Source of the DNA: CAWJMD01 sp963700925
GTDB lineage: Bacteria > Actinomycetota > Actinomycetes > Actinomycetales > CAWJMD01
NCBI GenBank assembly: GCA_963700925.1
Contig: OY969553.1
Span: 3,348,001 to 3,412,000 of the forward strand
Reading direction: 5' to 3'
DNA length: 64,000 nt
Position 1 is the first letter of the stretch. Each line of letters opens with the position of its first letter. The position numbers were made by a program, and so were the translations under genes. Positions 25,666 to 34,700 of this stretch are shown piece after piece. The notes below the pieces were generated by a model. That model made no database searches, was not told the DNA's origin, and was given only the letters and a program-made list of their open reading frames with translations.

Positions 25666-26148
25666 CCCCTCTCCTGCCGTGGTCGGATACCGGGTCTAGT
25701 CCGTGGGCTGATGCCGACGGGTCCGCTGGTTGTCACGCTGCTGCCTCCGCTCGTCGAGGCCCCGCGGTCGAGCGGAAGACCTGCAGGACCCGCGGCGCCA
25801 CCCTGGAGTCCAACCACGCGGCCCCGCCCGTGGGGCCACCCATGCGGAGGTCGCGGCTGAGCTGGTGGTCGGCGAAGCCACCGTGAAGTCCCACGTCGTC
25901 GCCATCTTCGCCAAGCTCGGTGCCCGCGACCGCGCGGCCGCGATCGTCTTCGCCTACGACCACGGGCTGGTGACTCCGCACCCGAGGTTCGACGCGGACT
26001 GATTGAGACGCGCGGGCGCCGGACGAAGCCCCGCCAGACGAACCCACGCCAGAGCCTGCCGTCCACAGGGATGCGGATCCGCTGGTGCTTTCCACAGGGT
26101 CGGTTGGGCCGAAAGGCGTTGTCGGTGCTGAGGTTTAGTGTGATTGGA
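25666..26148. other. 483-base region with only a gene remnant
   Basis: Between the lipase stop and the start of the DUF222 gene no intact gene is visible. The only recognisable content is the response-regulator remnant at about 25826-26002. The rest has GC-rich frames with no start, ribosome-binding site or domain I could recognise. Confidence 0.55.
25826..26002 (+). pseudogene. LuxR-type response-regulator C-terminal remnant
   Basis: About 59 codons ending at a normal stop match the last part of a NarL-family regulator: R-G-A-T-H-A-E-V-A-A-E-L, then E-A-T-V-K-S-H-V, A-I-F-A-K-L-G and D-R-A-A-A-I-V-F-A-Y, followed by the usual short tail. The receiver domain and the first HTH helix are absent and no start lies at a sensible position. 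It is a decayed copy beside a frameshifted DUF222 gene. Confidence 0.65.
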
Positions 26149-27608
26149 ATGGACGGGGGACGGTGCGCGGCGGTCGTCACGCAGCTACGCGAGCGGGCGA
26201 CGCGGGCCGCTGCCGACGCGGCGGGCCAGCTGCGTGAGGTGCACGCCCTCTCGATGTGGCGATCCGGGCCGAGGTGGCCGCTGAGCCGCCGTCGCTGCTG
26301 CCGGAGCTGCGGTTGGACGCCCGTGACGTCGAGGCACTGGTGGAGGCGGAGGTGGTCGCCACTCTCGGGGTCGGGACCAGGGCGGCCGGGCATCTGATCG
26401 ACCTGGCCCGGCGTCTGCACGACGACCTCGCCGGCACGTTGACCGCGTTGGAGGCCGGCCGGTTGGGTTTGACCCGGGTCCGGGTGCTGGCGGACCTGAC
26501 CAGTGAGCTGCCGGGGCCGGTGGCGAGGTTGGTGCAGGATGCGGTGCTGCCCGGGGCGGGTAGCGCGCCGTGGGAGGGTCCGTCGGCTTTGGGGTGGCGG
26601 CGCCGGATCCACCGGGCGATCAAACGGTTCCGGGTCCACGACCAAACTCAGGAAGCACAGTCGTTGGCTGAGCAGACCCGGACCTGGGTGCAGGTCGACG
26701 ACCGGCAGCCGGCGCTGTCGACGTTCTCGATCGTGGCCCCGACCGAGGACATCCTGTGGCTGGACCACGCCGTCACCGACTGCGCCCTGCAACGTCCAGA
26801 CGCCGACACCGACGGCCGGTCGTTGACGATCGGGCAACGCCGGGTCGCCGCCTTGTTCGACATGGTCGAGAACGTGGTCGCCGGACGCGACCCCGCCAGC
26901 ATCTTCACCACCGTTCCTAGCAGCGGAAGTACCGAGGGTGCGGGTGCCGGGCGTGGCAGGGAGCGTGAGCTCGGGTTGGTGATGCACGCCGACACGTTCC
27001 TCGACGAGGGACCAGCAGCCGACGACCCCGGCGAGGTCCGCGGACTCGGCGCCCCGGCAGCCATCGACGCCGACACCGCCCGCGAACTCACCCGTGGCCG
27101 ACTCAAGACCGCTAGCACGTGCGTGTTGCTCGCTGATGGGCTGGGCGCTCTGCAGCGGCTGGTCCGCGTCGGCCGCCCACCCGCCGGCGGCTGGACCCGC
27201 CAGTCCCTGGTCGCCGCCATCAAGACCCAACTCGCCAAAGAGAACGCCGCCCACCGGGACCGGCTCAGCACCGACAAGTACACCCCACCGACCGCGCTGA
27301 CCGACCACACCCGCGCCCGCTACCCCACCTGCACCCGCCCCGGCTGCCACCGCACCTCCCGCACCTGCGACCTCGACCACGACGAACCCTGGCCACGCGG
27401 ACCCACCTCCCACACCAACGTCAACCCCAAGAGCCGACGATGCCACCGATGGAAGACCCTGCGACTGTGGCAATCGGCGATGCACCCCGACGGCACCATC
27501 ACCTGGACCACCCTCGCCGGCACCCACCTCACCCACCGATCCGAACCACTCCCCGGGTACGGACGAGACGAGGCCTACGCCACCGCGCACACCGCCCCCG
27601 CCGCCTGA
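26149..27608 (+). CDS. DUF222 / 13E12-type HNH endonuclease-like protein (frameshifted near N-terminus)
   Basis: A member of the actinobacterial DUF222 plus HNH family often found as repeated 13E12 elements. The C-terminal domain has C-T-R-P-G-C ... C-D-L-D-H-D-E-P-W-P-R-G-P-T-S and a C-H-R-W-K-T segment where H-H-R-x-K is usual. The N-terminus (ATG at 26149, M-D-G-G-R-C ... A-A-A-D-A-A-G-Q-L) is in a different frame from the rest (V-A-I-R-A-E-V-A-A onward, open from 26256). One base gained near 26250 explains the switch. Without the N-terminus a 450-residue product from the GTG at 26256 is possible. Biological role unknown; HNH nucleases cut DNA. Confidence 0.75.
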
Positions 27609-27647
27609 CACCCTCCGGACACAGCGACGCCCCCGCCGCCTGACACC
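27593..27647. repeat. 20-bp direct repeat spanning the DUF222 stop codon
   Basis: CGCCCCCGCCGCCTGACACC occurs at 27593-27612 and again at 27628-27647. The first copy contains the gene's stop TGA; the second lies just downstream with period 35. It looks like a short tandem duplication of the gene end. Confidence 0.8.
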
Positions 27648-27758
27648 AACTGACACGCCTCATCCGGGCTCACCGAGACCTCACAGAACGTCCCATCGCC
27701 ACGAACGATGGTGCAATCCGGGGGATCTCGCGAGGCCCGAACCACCGCGGCACACCCG

Positions 27759-27800
27759 CGCCCAGGTGGGCAGCGCCTGAGGCGCGTGCCCACCTGGGCG
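27759..27800. terminator. Bidirectional terminator hairpin between convergent genes
   Basis: CGCCCAGGTGGGCA (27759-27772) pairs exactly with 27787-27800. The 14-base loop contains a further GCGCC-TGA-GGCGC stem, giving nearly continuous pairing over 42 bases. It lies between the ends of the convergent DUF222 and CHRD genes, where it can end transcription from both sides. No T-tract follows, as is usual in high-GC actinobacteria. Confidence 0.8.
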
Positions 27801-27832
27801 GTGGTTGTCGTGCTGGATGGGACTACTGGCGA

Positions 27833-28750
27833 CTAGTGCGCCGCGGACAGCTGCCCGCGCACCGCGCCGCCGGGGAACTCAGCGGTGTGGATGTTGGTGT
27901 AGAACCCGGCCGGGTCGGTCTTGAGGCTGTGCAGGAGCGCACGGTCCACAGCCGGGACCGCGCCTGCGACACCCGAGAAGTTGGCCGGCAGGGCGCCGAA
28001 GATGTCGAGCACGACGGGGCCGTTCGCACCGGCCGGGGCCTGGTGCACGTGCCCGGCGGTCGGCGCGGCGATGCCGCTCCACTTGGCCGAGTACTTCACC
28101 TGGTGCGGGGTGGGCCTGAGCTGCCACTTCGCGTGGCCGTCAGCGTCGCCGACGAGCGGGCCACCGGGCACCGGAACCTCCTGGGCGGCGTCGGCGTCGG
28201 CCTCGAGGGTCTCGCCGAGGCTCAGCACCGACTCCACGTTGAAGGGCTTGGTCTTCTGGAACTGACCGCGGACGGCGCCGCCCGGGAACTCGGCAGTGTG
28301 GATGTTGGCGTAGAACGCCTGCGGGTTCTTCTTCAGCGACTCGATGATGGCGGGATCGGCGACCGTCACCGTGCCGACACCGGCACGCAGCGACGTCGCC
28401 AGCGCCTGGCCGAAGAACCCGACGTTCACCGGTCCGTTGGCGCCGGCCGCCCCGGCGTGGATGTGGCCCGCGGTGGGGGCCGAGATGCCGCGCCACTTGA
28501 GCCCGAACGACACCTGGTTGCCCTGGATCTTGACGAGGGCCTGCGCGAAGCCGTCCGTGTCACCGACCGCTGGTCCTCCGGGCGTGGGCACCTCCTTGGC
28601 GCCGTTGAGGAAGGCGGTCAGGTACACGGGCTTGCCGCTCGTGACAGGCTTGACGGGCTCGTGGTGCTCGCCGTCGTGCGCCTGGGCGGCGGTGCCGACG
28701 CTCATGAGGCCGGCGACGATGGCGGCGGTGAAGAGCTTCCTGCTCAGCAT
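27833..28750 (-). CDS. Secreted protein with two CHRD domains
   Basis: A 305-residue exported protein. The signal peptide ends at T-A-A-Q-A-H (about residues 20-25). Two CHRD (chordin-like) domains of about 130 residues follow. Each contains G-A-x-E-V-P or A-x-E-V-P with P-G-G-P, then A-P-T-A-G-H-(I/V)-H, and ends N-I-H-T-A-E-F-P-G-G-A-V-R-G-Q. CHRD domains occur in bacterial secreted and surface proteins of unknown function; the conserved His residues suggest metal or ligand binding (inference). The copies are clearly homologous, so the protein arose by internal duplication. It is divergent from the OmpR-type regulator 191 bases away. Confidence 0.88.
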   Translation of the reverse strand: MLSRKLFTAAIVAGLMSVGTAAQAHDGEHHEPVKPVTSGKPVYLTAFLNGAKEVPTPGGPAVGDTDGFAQALVKIQGNQVSFGLKWRGISAPTAGHIHAGAAGANGPVNVGFFGQALATSLRAGVGTVTVADPAIIESLKKNPQAFYANIHTAEFPGGAVRGQFQKTKPFNVESVLSLGETLEADADAAQEVPVPGGPLVGDADGHAKWQLRPTPHQVKYSAKWSGIAAPTAGHVHQAPAGANGPVVLDIFGALPANFSGVAGAVPAVDRALLHSLKTDPAGFYTNIHTAEFPGGAVRGQLSAAH

Positions 28751-28812
28751 GGTGGATCCCTTTCAGGTGACTGGCTCGGTCTCACATCCGTCAGCGGTGG
28801 GCTGCGGTGTGC

Positions 28813-28890
28813 CGGGGTCGGACGACCCCGTTGCCTATAGACACGGAGCCCAATCTTGAATGGTTCAACTGGATCTCAAGAAAGTTCAAC
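28813..28890. promoter_or_regulatory. Divergent promoter region with hairpin and spaced direct repeats
   Basis: CGGGGTC-GGAC-GACCCCG (28813-28830) is a 7-bp dyad. Downstream, GTTCAAC occurs at 28863-28869 and 28884-28890, exactly 21 bp (two helical turns) apart, and TTGAA-TGG-TTCAA overlaps the first copy. Tandem direct repeats with such spacing are the usual target of OmpR/PhoB regulators, and the adjacent gene encodes one, so autoregulation or control of the CHRD gene is plausible. Confidence 0.5.
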
Positions 28891-28941
28891 AAGTTGTTCC
28901 GGGCCCGGCGTGCTTGCGCCATCCCCTTCAGTGAGCGGACA

Positions 28942-29628
28942 GTGACGAAGGTGCCCCCGTCGTCGCCCCGCATCGTCATCGTGGAGGACGACGCGCCGAT
29001 CCGCTCGGCGCTCGACGTCGCGATGCGCGGCGAGGGCTACAAGGTGCTGGCGCTGGCGGACGGCACGGATCTCCTCGCCGAGACGGACCCCTTTAAGCCC
29101 GACCTGGCCGTTCTCGATGTGCGGCTGCACGCCGGTCCGGACGGCTTGGTGCTCGCACGCCTGCTGCGTCGGCGCAGCGCCCTGCCGATCCTGTTCCTCA
29201 CCGCGGCGGATGCGGTCGAGGACCGCCTCGCCGGGTTCGATGCCGGCGGTGACGACTACCTGATCAAGCCGTTCTCGATGGCTGAGCTGATGGCTCGGGT
29301 GCGTTCACTGCTCAAGCGGGCCGGACGGCTGGAGTCCGCCACCTGGCAGCTCGGCGACCTGGTCGTCGACGACGGTGCGCGCTCCGTCGTCCGGTCGGGA
29401 ATGACTGTGGAGCTCACGCGCACCGAGTACGACCTCCTGGCGGCGCTGATCAGGCACGTCGGTCGGGTGCTGTCCAAGACGCAGCTCTTGACACAGGTGT
29501 GGGGCTTCGACGCCTACGACACGAACCTCGTCGAGGTCCACATGAGCGCCCTCCGCCGAAAGCTGGAGCAGGCGGGTCCTCGCATCGTCCACACCGTGCG
29601 CGGGTCGGGTTACGTGCTTCGGGCATGA
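28942..29628 (+). CDS. OmpR/PhoB-family response regulator
   Basis: A 228-residue regulator. The receiver has I-V-I-V-E-D-D-A, the phospho-acceptor Asp in L-A-V-L-D-V-R-L, and the conserved Lys in D-Y-L-I-K-P-F. The winged-helix domain follows, with L-T-R-T-E-Y-D-L-L and the ending V-H-T-V-R-G-S-G-Y-V-L. I use the GTG at 28942, the first sensible start before the receiver; the frame is open further upstream but covers promoter sequence. The kinase gene follows with an ATGA overlap, so they form a cognate pair. Confidence 0.88.
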   Translation: MTKVPPSSPRIVIVEDDAPIRSALDVAMRGEGYKVLALADGTDLLAETDPFKPDLAVLDVRLHAGPDGLVLARLLRRRSALPILFLTAADAVEDRLAGFDAGGDDYLIKPFSMAELMARVRSLLKRAGRLESATWQLGDLVVDDGARSVVRSGMTVELTRTEYDLLAALIRHVGRVLSKTQLLTQVWGFDAYDTNLVEVHMSALRRKLEQAGPRIVHTVRGSGYVLRA

Positions 29629-30785
29629 CCGACACCCCGCCGCGTGCCCGACGTGTCATCGAGGCACACAGCGCGCAGGCCCTGCTGGCCGCAGTCGTGG
29701 AAGGCTCGACCGACGCCATCTGGGTGCAGACCCTGGACGGCACGATCATGACCTGGAACACCGCAGGTGAGAACACTTTTGGGTGGACCAGCGAGGAGAT
29801 CGTTGGTCACCACGTGTCGACGGTGGTGCCCAAGGACGAGCTGGAGGAGCTCTCGTCCCTGGTGGCCGAGGTGGTGGCCGTCGGCGACGTCCAGGGGTAC
29901 GAGGGCGAGCGGCTGACGCGGACGGGAGACCGCCTGCCGGTGTCGGTACGTCTGTCGCCGGTGCGGGACGACGACGGCGAGATCGTGGCCGTGGCCGTGG
30001 GCGCTCGCGACGTCACCGAGCAGCGCTGGATGACCGAGACGCTGAACTCGACCCTGGCCGCCCTGCAGACCGCGGCCTCGGAGGCGAGGGCCGCCGAGGA
30101 CGCAGCCCGTCGGTTCCTGGCGGATGCGGCGCATCAGCTGCGAACCCCGATGGCCGGCATCCGCGCCTGCGCCGAGGCACTGCTGCTGGGCGCCTCGCCG
30201 GAGGACACGGACCGGCTGATGGCGACCATGGTGCGAGAGACGAGCCGCGCCGCCCGGCTCATCGCCTCGCTGCTGCGGATGGCGCGTCTGGACCAAGGCA
30301 TCCCGCTCGACGTCGAGCCGGTCGAACTGGTGGCCCTGTGCGCGGACGAGGTCGAGCGAATCAGCATGGTTGCGCCACACCTCGACGTCCGCCTCGACAT
30401 CAAGGTGGCGCCTGGGACGGCGGTACCGGCCGACCGCGCCGGCTGCGAGGAGATCCTCAGCAACTTGGGCGACAACGCCCGACGCCACGCCGTCGGGAGC
30501 GTGCTGTTCGTCGTGGGTGGAGACGCGCGGTGCGTCGAGGTGCGCGTCGAGGACGACGGGCCCGGGGTGCCGACTGAAGAGCGGGAGAGCGTGTTCGAGC
30601 GCTTCGTCAGTCTGGACGGTCTTGGGGGCTCTGGCCTGGGCTTGCCGATTGCTCTTGCGGTCGCGCGGGCGATGGGCGGTGACCTTCGCTACGAGGACGG
30701 TTTCGTGCTCAGCCTGCCGATTCAGGACGGCGTGGCGTCTGCCGATGAAGAGTCAGAGGGCGGCGACCGGAGCACGGCAGTCTGA
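29625..30785 (+). CDS. PAS-domain sensor histidine kinase, cytoplasmic
   Basis: A 386-residue kinase without membrane segments. A PAS domain fills about residues 15-135 (S-T-D-A-I-W-V-Q-T, G-W-T-S-E-E-I-V-G-H, then V-G-A-R-D-V-T-E-Q). A short coiled-coil-like helix leads to the HisKA helix D-A-A-H-Q-L-R-T-P-M-A-G, with the phosphorylated His near 169. The ATPase domain has D-N-A-R-R-H, D-D-G-P-G-V-P and G-G-S-G-L-G-L. Being soluble, it probably senses an internal ligand, redox or light state through the PAS pocket; the cofactor is not evident. It overlaps the regulator by four bases; a TPR lipoprotein follows. Confidence 0.87.
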   Translation: MTDTPPRARRVIEAHSAQALLAAVVEGSTDAIWVQTLDGTIMTWNTAGENTFGWTSEEIVGHHVSTVVPKDELEELSSLVAEVVAVGDVQGYEGERLTRTGDRLPVSVRLSPVRDDDGEIVAVAVGARDVTEQRWMTETLNSTLAALQTAASEARAAEDAARRFLADAAHQLRTPMAGIRACAEALLLGASPEDTDRLMATMVRETSRAARLIASLLRMARLDQGIPLDVEPVELVALCADEVERISMVAPHLDVRLDIKVAPGTAVPADRAGCEEILSNLGDNARRHAVGSVLFVVGGDARCVEVRVEDDGPGVPTEERESVFERFVSLDGLGGSGLGLPIALAVARAMGGDLRYEDGFVLSLPIQDGVASADEESEGGDRSTAV

Positions 30786-30839
30786 GCCGAAGGGGCTGAA
30801 GCCCGTCCAGATCGTCCGATGGGTGCGAGACTGTTCATG

Positions 30840-30856
30840 ATTGTCCGAGTAACAAT
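30840..30856. promoter_or_regulatory. Small dyad upstream of the TPR lipoprotein
   Basis: ATTGT-CCGAGTA-ACAAT is a 5-bp perfect inverted repeat just before the GGAG ribosome-binding site of the lipoprotein gene, an AT-rich island in GC-rich surroundings. It could be an operator or part of a promoter. Confidence 0.35.
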
Positions 30857-30871
30857 TGGAGAACCCCCGCC

Positions 30872-31468
30872 ATGACCCGAACCACGCTGCCTAGCCGCTT
30901 GGGCACCCGAGCAGTCGCTGGGTTGGTGCTGGCAGTGGTCTGCGGCGCTGGCTTGGGAGCCTGTGGCCGCGACAGCGGTGGCGGCGACGCAGACCCGTCC
31001 GCTTCGGAGTCCGCGCCAGTCGCTGAGGACACCAGCCCGGCCGGGGTGGCCGTCGAGGCGGGTCTCGCCAAGCACGTCGCGGGCGACCTCGTCGGTGCTG
31101 CCGTCGACTACGAGAAGGCGCTGACGACTGACGCGGGGAACGTGCTCGCGCTCTACAACCTCGGGCTGATCGCGCAGACGAACGGCGATTCCGAAGGCGC
31201 TGAGGCGCGCTATCGCGCGGTCCTCGTGTCCGACGGCAAGTACCAGCCCGCGGTGTTCAACCTGGCGATCGTCCGCAAGGCGCTCGGCGACCTGGAGGAA
31301 GCGGAGACCCTGTACCGCCGGGCCATCGAGCTGCAGCCTGGTGACGCCGGCGCCCACTTGAACCTTGGGTTGCTGTTGCGCGAGACGGACAGGCAGGTCG
31401 ACGGCGACGCCGAGGTGGCTGTGGCGCTCGAGCTGAATCCCGAGTTCGTGGACCCCGCGACGCCGTAG
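30872..31468 (+). CDS. TPR-repeat lipoprotein
   Basis: A 198-residue lipoprotein: Arg-containing N-terminus, hydrophobic core and lipobox L-G-A-C at C31. A Ser/Asp/Gly-rich linker leads to about three tetratricopeptide repeats (N-V-L-A-L-Y-N-L-G-L-I-A, Y-Q-P-A-V-F-N-L-A-I-V, A-G-A-H-L-N-L-G-L-L-L). TPRs mediate protein-protein contacts; as an outer-face lipoprotein it may scaffold an extracellular complex (inference). It lies 86 bases after the PAS kinase on the same strand, possibly in the same transcript, and before the convergent collagen-like gene. Confidence 0.82.
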   Translation: MTRTTLPSRLGTRAVAGLVLAVVCGAGLGACGRDSGGGDADPSASESAPVAEDTSPAGVAVEAGLAKHVAGDLVGAAVDYEKALTTDAGNVLALYNLGLIAQTNGDSEGAEARYRAVLVSDGKYQPAVFNLAIVRKALGDLEEAETLYRRAIELQPGDAGAHLNLGLLLRETDRQVDGDAEVAVALELNPEFVDPATP

Positions 31469-31790
31469 CGACGGCGCTGGTCAGCGTGCTTGAGGGGTCC
31501 CCCTGAAGGCAGGTGGGTTCTCCATGCCTTGTCCCGGCGTGCAGCGGTGTTGTCCAGCTCGCGCCCACGGCCAGCCAACGCTGGTCATGAGCACAGCGAT
31601 CGCGCCACGCTGGATGCAGAGGCACGGGGCCGCCAAGCAACCGATTCGTGCGGGCAGGTTAGACCCGCGCGCCGGGCGGTACTGGTCTGTGCCGGATTCT
31701 GCCGGGCTCCTGCCTGTGACAGTCCCTGCAAACGTCGAGTGGGCCCGCCAATGATCTGGCGGGCCCACTCGAGCTAGTCGTGGTCTTGCA
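31469..31790. other. 322-base intergenic region, terminator only
   Basis: Between the TPR lipoprotein and the convergent collagen-like gene. Apart from the strong hairpin at 31735-31772 I see no gene, RNA or repeat here; the short open frames lack ribosome-binding sites and domain similarity. Confidence 0.6.
31735..31772. terminator. Strong hairpin terminator of the collagen-like gene
   Basis: TCGAGTGGGCCCGCCA (31735-31750) and its exact complement (31757-31772) form a 16-bp stem with a 6-base loop. It starts 19 bases beyond the stop of the collagen-like gene (minus strand) and is 266 bases beyond the TPR gene, so it chiefly terminates the former. It has no T-tract. Confidence 0.85.
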
Positions 31791-34700
31791 CTACATGCAG
31801 ATCACGTACGTCGAGTTACCTGCACTGGCAGCGTCGAAGATCGACGTCCACGAAGTGGTAGCGGCTCCGGAAACAGGCGTCGCCCCCGCGTTGTTGGACG
31901 GGAATGACTCGATCACTTCCCGGCCGCCCGCGGTGGCGCTGCCGCCACCACCCACTGCAACCTTGCCCGCGGCACAGTTGGCAATGACCTGTGTGTTGTT
32001 GGCGGTTGCCATCACGAGCGCCGCGCCCGCGACACCGGAGGGTCCAGTTGCACCCGTGGCTCCAGTAGGACCAGCCGGGCCGGTTGCACCGGTCGGGCCA
32101 GGCACGGTGCTGGCAGCACCAGCCGGACCGGTTGCACCGGTTGCGCCCGTCGGTCCTGCCGGTCCGGCCGGACCAGCCGCACCCGTGGCGCCGGCGGTAC
32201 CGGCGGTACCGGTGGCGCCCGTCGAACCCTGGGCCCCGTCTGAACCAGCCGCACCGTCGTTGCCGTTGGCGCCAGGAGCACCGTCTTCGCCGTCAGCACC
32301 GGCCAGACCAGCAGTCCCCTGAGGCCCTTGTGGCCCGATGGCGCCGGTCTCACCCTGGGTGCCCTGGACTCCCTGGGCGCCAGCTGCACCAGTCTCACCC
32401 TGCGCACCGGCTGCTCCGGTCGCGCCGTCGGCACCAGCCGCACCAGTGGCTCCGGTCGCACCGGTCTCGCCCTGGATGCCCTGCGGACCGGCTGCGCCGG
32501 TCTCGCCCTGGACGCCTTGCGCGCCGGTAGCTCCGTCGGCACCGTCGGCACCAGCAGCCCCGGTTGCGCCGGTGGCGCCGGTCGCTCCGTCGACGCCGTT
32601 GGTGCCGTCAGCGCCGGTGGCGCCGGTGGCTCCGTCGACGCCGTTGGTGCCGTCAGCGCCGTTGGTACCGTCAGCGCCTGTTGCGCCGGTTGCGCCTGTT
32701 GCGCCGGTGGCTCCGTCGACACCGTTGGTGCCGTCAGCGCCTGTTGCGCCGGTGGCGCCGGTTGCTCCGTCGACACCGTTGGTGCCGTCAGCGCCAGTTG
32801 CGCCGGTTGCTCCGTCGACGCCGTTGGTGCCGTCAGCGCCTGTTGCGCCGGTGGCGCCGGTTGCTCCGTCGACACCGTTGGTGCCGTCAGCGCCTGTTGC
32901 GCCGGTGGCGCCGGTTGCTCCGTCGACACCGTTGGTGCCGTCAGCGCCAGTTGCGCCGGTTGCTCCGTCGGCACCGTTCGCACCTGCGACGCCCTGCGCC
33001 CCGGTGGCTCCGGTCGCGCCGTCCGCACCGTTGGTGCCTGCCGCGCCGGTTGCTCCGGTCGCGCCGGTCTCGCCCTGGATGCCCTGCGGACCGGCAGCGC
33101 CGGTCTCGCCCTGGACGCCTTGCGCCCCAGTGGCTCCATCGGAACCGTTGGCGCCAGCCGCGCCGGTGGCGCCGGTGGCTCCGTCGACACCGTTGGCGCC
33201 GGTAGCACCAGTGGCGCCGTCAGCACCGTTGACGCCAGCCGCACCTGTGGCTCCGGTCGCCCCGGTCTCGCCCTGGATGCCTTGCGCCCCAGTGGCTCCA
33301 TCGGCACCGTTCGCGCCAGCTGCACCGGTTGCTCCGGTCGCGCCGTCAGCTCCGTTCGAGCCAGCAGCACCCGTCGCTCCGGTTGCCCCGTCAGCGCCGT
33401 TCGAACCAGCGGCACCAGTGGCTCCGGTCGCCCCGGTCTCGCCCTGGATGCCCTGCGGCCCGGCAGCGCCAGTCTCGCCCTGGACCCCCTGCGCTCCGTC
33501 GGCTCCGTCGGCTCCGTCGGCGCCTGCAGCGCCAGTGGCGCCGTCGGCACCGTTCGAACCAGCAGCACCAGTGGCTCCGGTGGCCCCGGTCTCACCCTGG
33601 ATGCCTTGCGCCCCAGTGGCTCCATCGGAACCGTTGGCGCCAGCTGCACCGGTTGCTCCGGTTGCGCCGTCGGCACCGTTCGTGCCAGCAGCTCCGGTCG
33701 CACCAGTCGCTCCGGTCTCGCCCTGGATACCCTGCGGCCCGGCAGCGCCGGTCTCGCCCTGGATGCCCTGCGCTCCGTCGGCTCCGTCGGCTCCGTTGGC
33801 GCCGTCGGCTCCGTCGGCACCGTTGGCGCCGTCGGCTCCAGCAGCACCTGTCGCACCGGTCGCGCCGTCGGCTCCGTCGGCGCCGTCGGCCCCGTTGGTG
33901 CCATCGGACCCGGTCTCGCCCTGGATGCCCTGCGCGCCGTCGGCGCCATCCGCCCCATCGGCGCCATTCGCTCCGGTCGCGCCGGTCGCGCCGGTCGCTC
34001 CGTCGACTCCGTCGGCACCGTTGGCGCCGTCGACTCCGTCGGCACCGTTGGCGCCGTCGACTCCGTCGGCACCGTTGGCGCCATCAGCACCGTTGGCGCC
34101 AGCCGCGCCAGCCGCGCCAGTCGCGCCAGTCGCGCCGTCTGCACCGTTGGCACCGCCAGCGCCGTCGGCGCCGTCGGCACCGTCAGCACCGTTCGCACCA
34201 GCCGCGCCTGTGGCTCCGGTCTCGCCCTGGAGGCCCTGCGGTCCGGCCGGGCCGGCAGCGCCGGTCTCGCCCTGGATGCCCTGCGCCCCATCGGCTCCGT
34301 CAGCACCGTTAGCACCGTTGGCGCCGTCGACCCCATCGGCACCGTTGGCGCCGTCGACCCCATCGGCACCGTTGGCGCCGTCCAACCCGTCGGCACCGTT
34401 GGCGCCGTCCACTCCGTCGGCTCCGTTGGCGCCAGCAGCACCGGTCGCCCCGGTCGCGCCGGCGGCACCGTTAGCGCCGTCGACTCCGTCGGCACCGTTG
34501 GCGCCGTCCACTCCGTCGTCTCCGTCAGCACCGTTCGCGCCAGCAGCTCCAGCAGCCCCGGTAGCGCCGGTCGCAAGTCGCACCAGTCGCACCAGTCGCA
34601 CCAGTCGCTCCGTTGGCGCCCGTGGCACCAGCCGCACCGGGTGCGCCGGCTGAGCCAGTCGCTCCGGCCGGTCCAGCCGGCCCCTGCGGTCCCTGCGCGC

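Noticed and set aside
25437..25886. Plus-strand ORF across the lipase end
   Set aside because: It overlaps the lipase in another frame and continues into non-coding sequence; only the downstream regulator remnant is recognisable.
31469..31734. Short plus- and minus-strand ORFs after the TPR gene
   Set aside because: No ribosome-binding sites, no domain similarity and atypical codon positions for this genome's GC bias.
31791..34700. Repeat array resembling CRISPR or satellite DNA
   Set aside because: The periodicity is 9 and multiples of 9 bases, following Gly-X-Y codons; there are no unique spacers of constant length.
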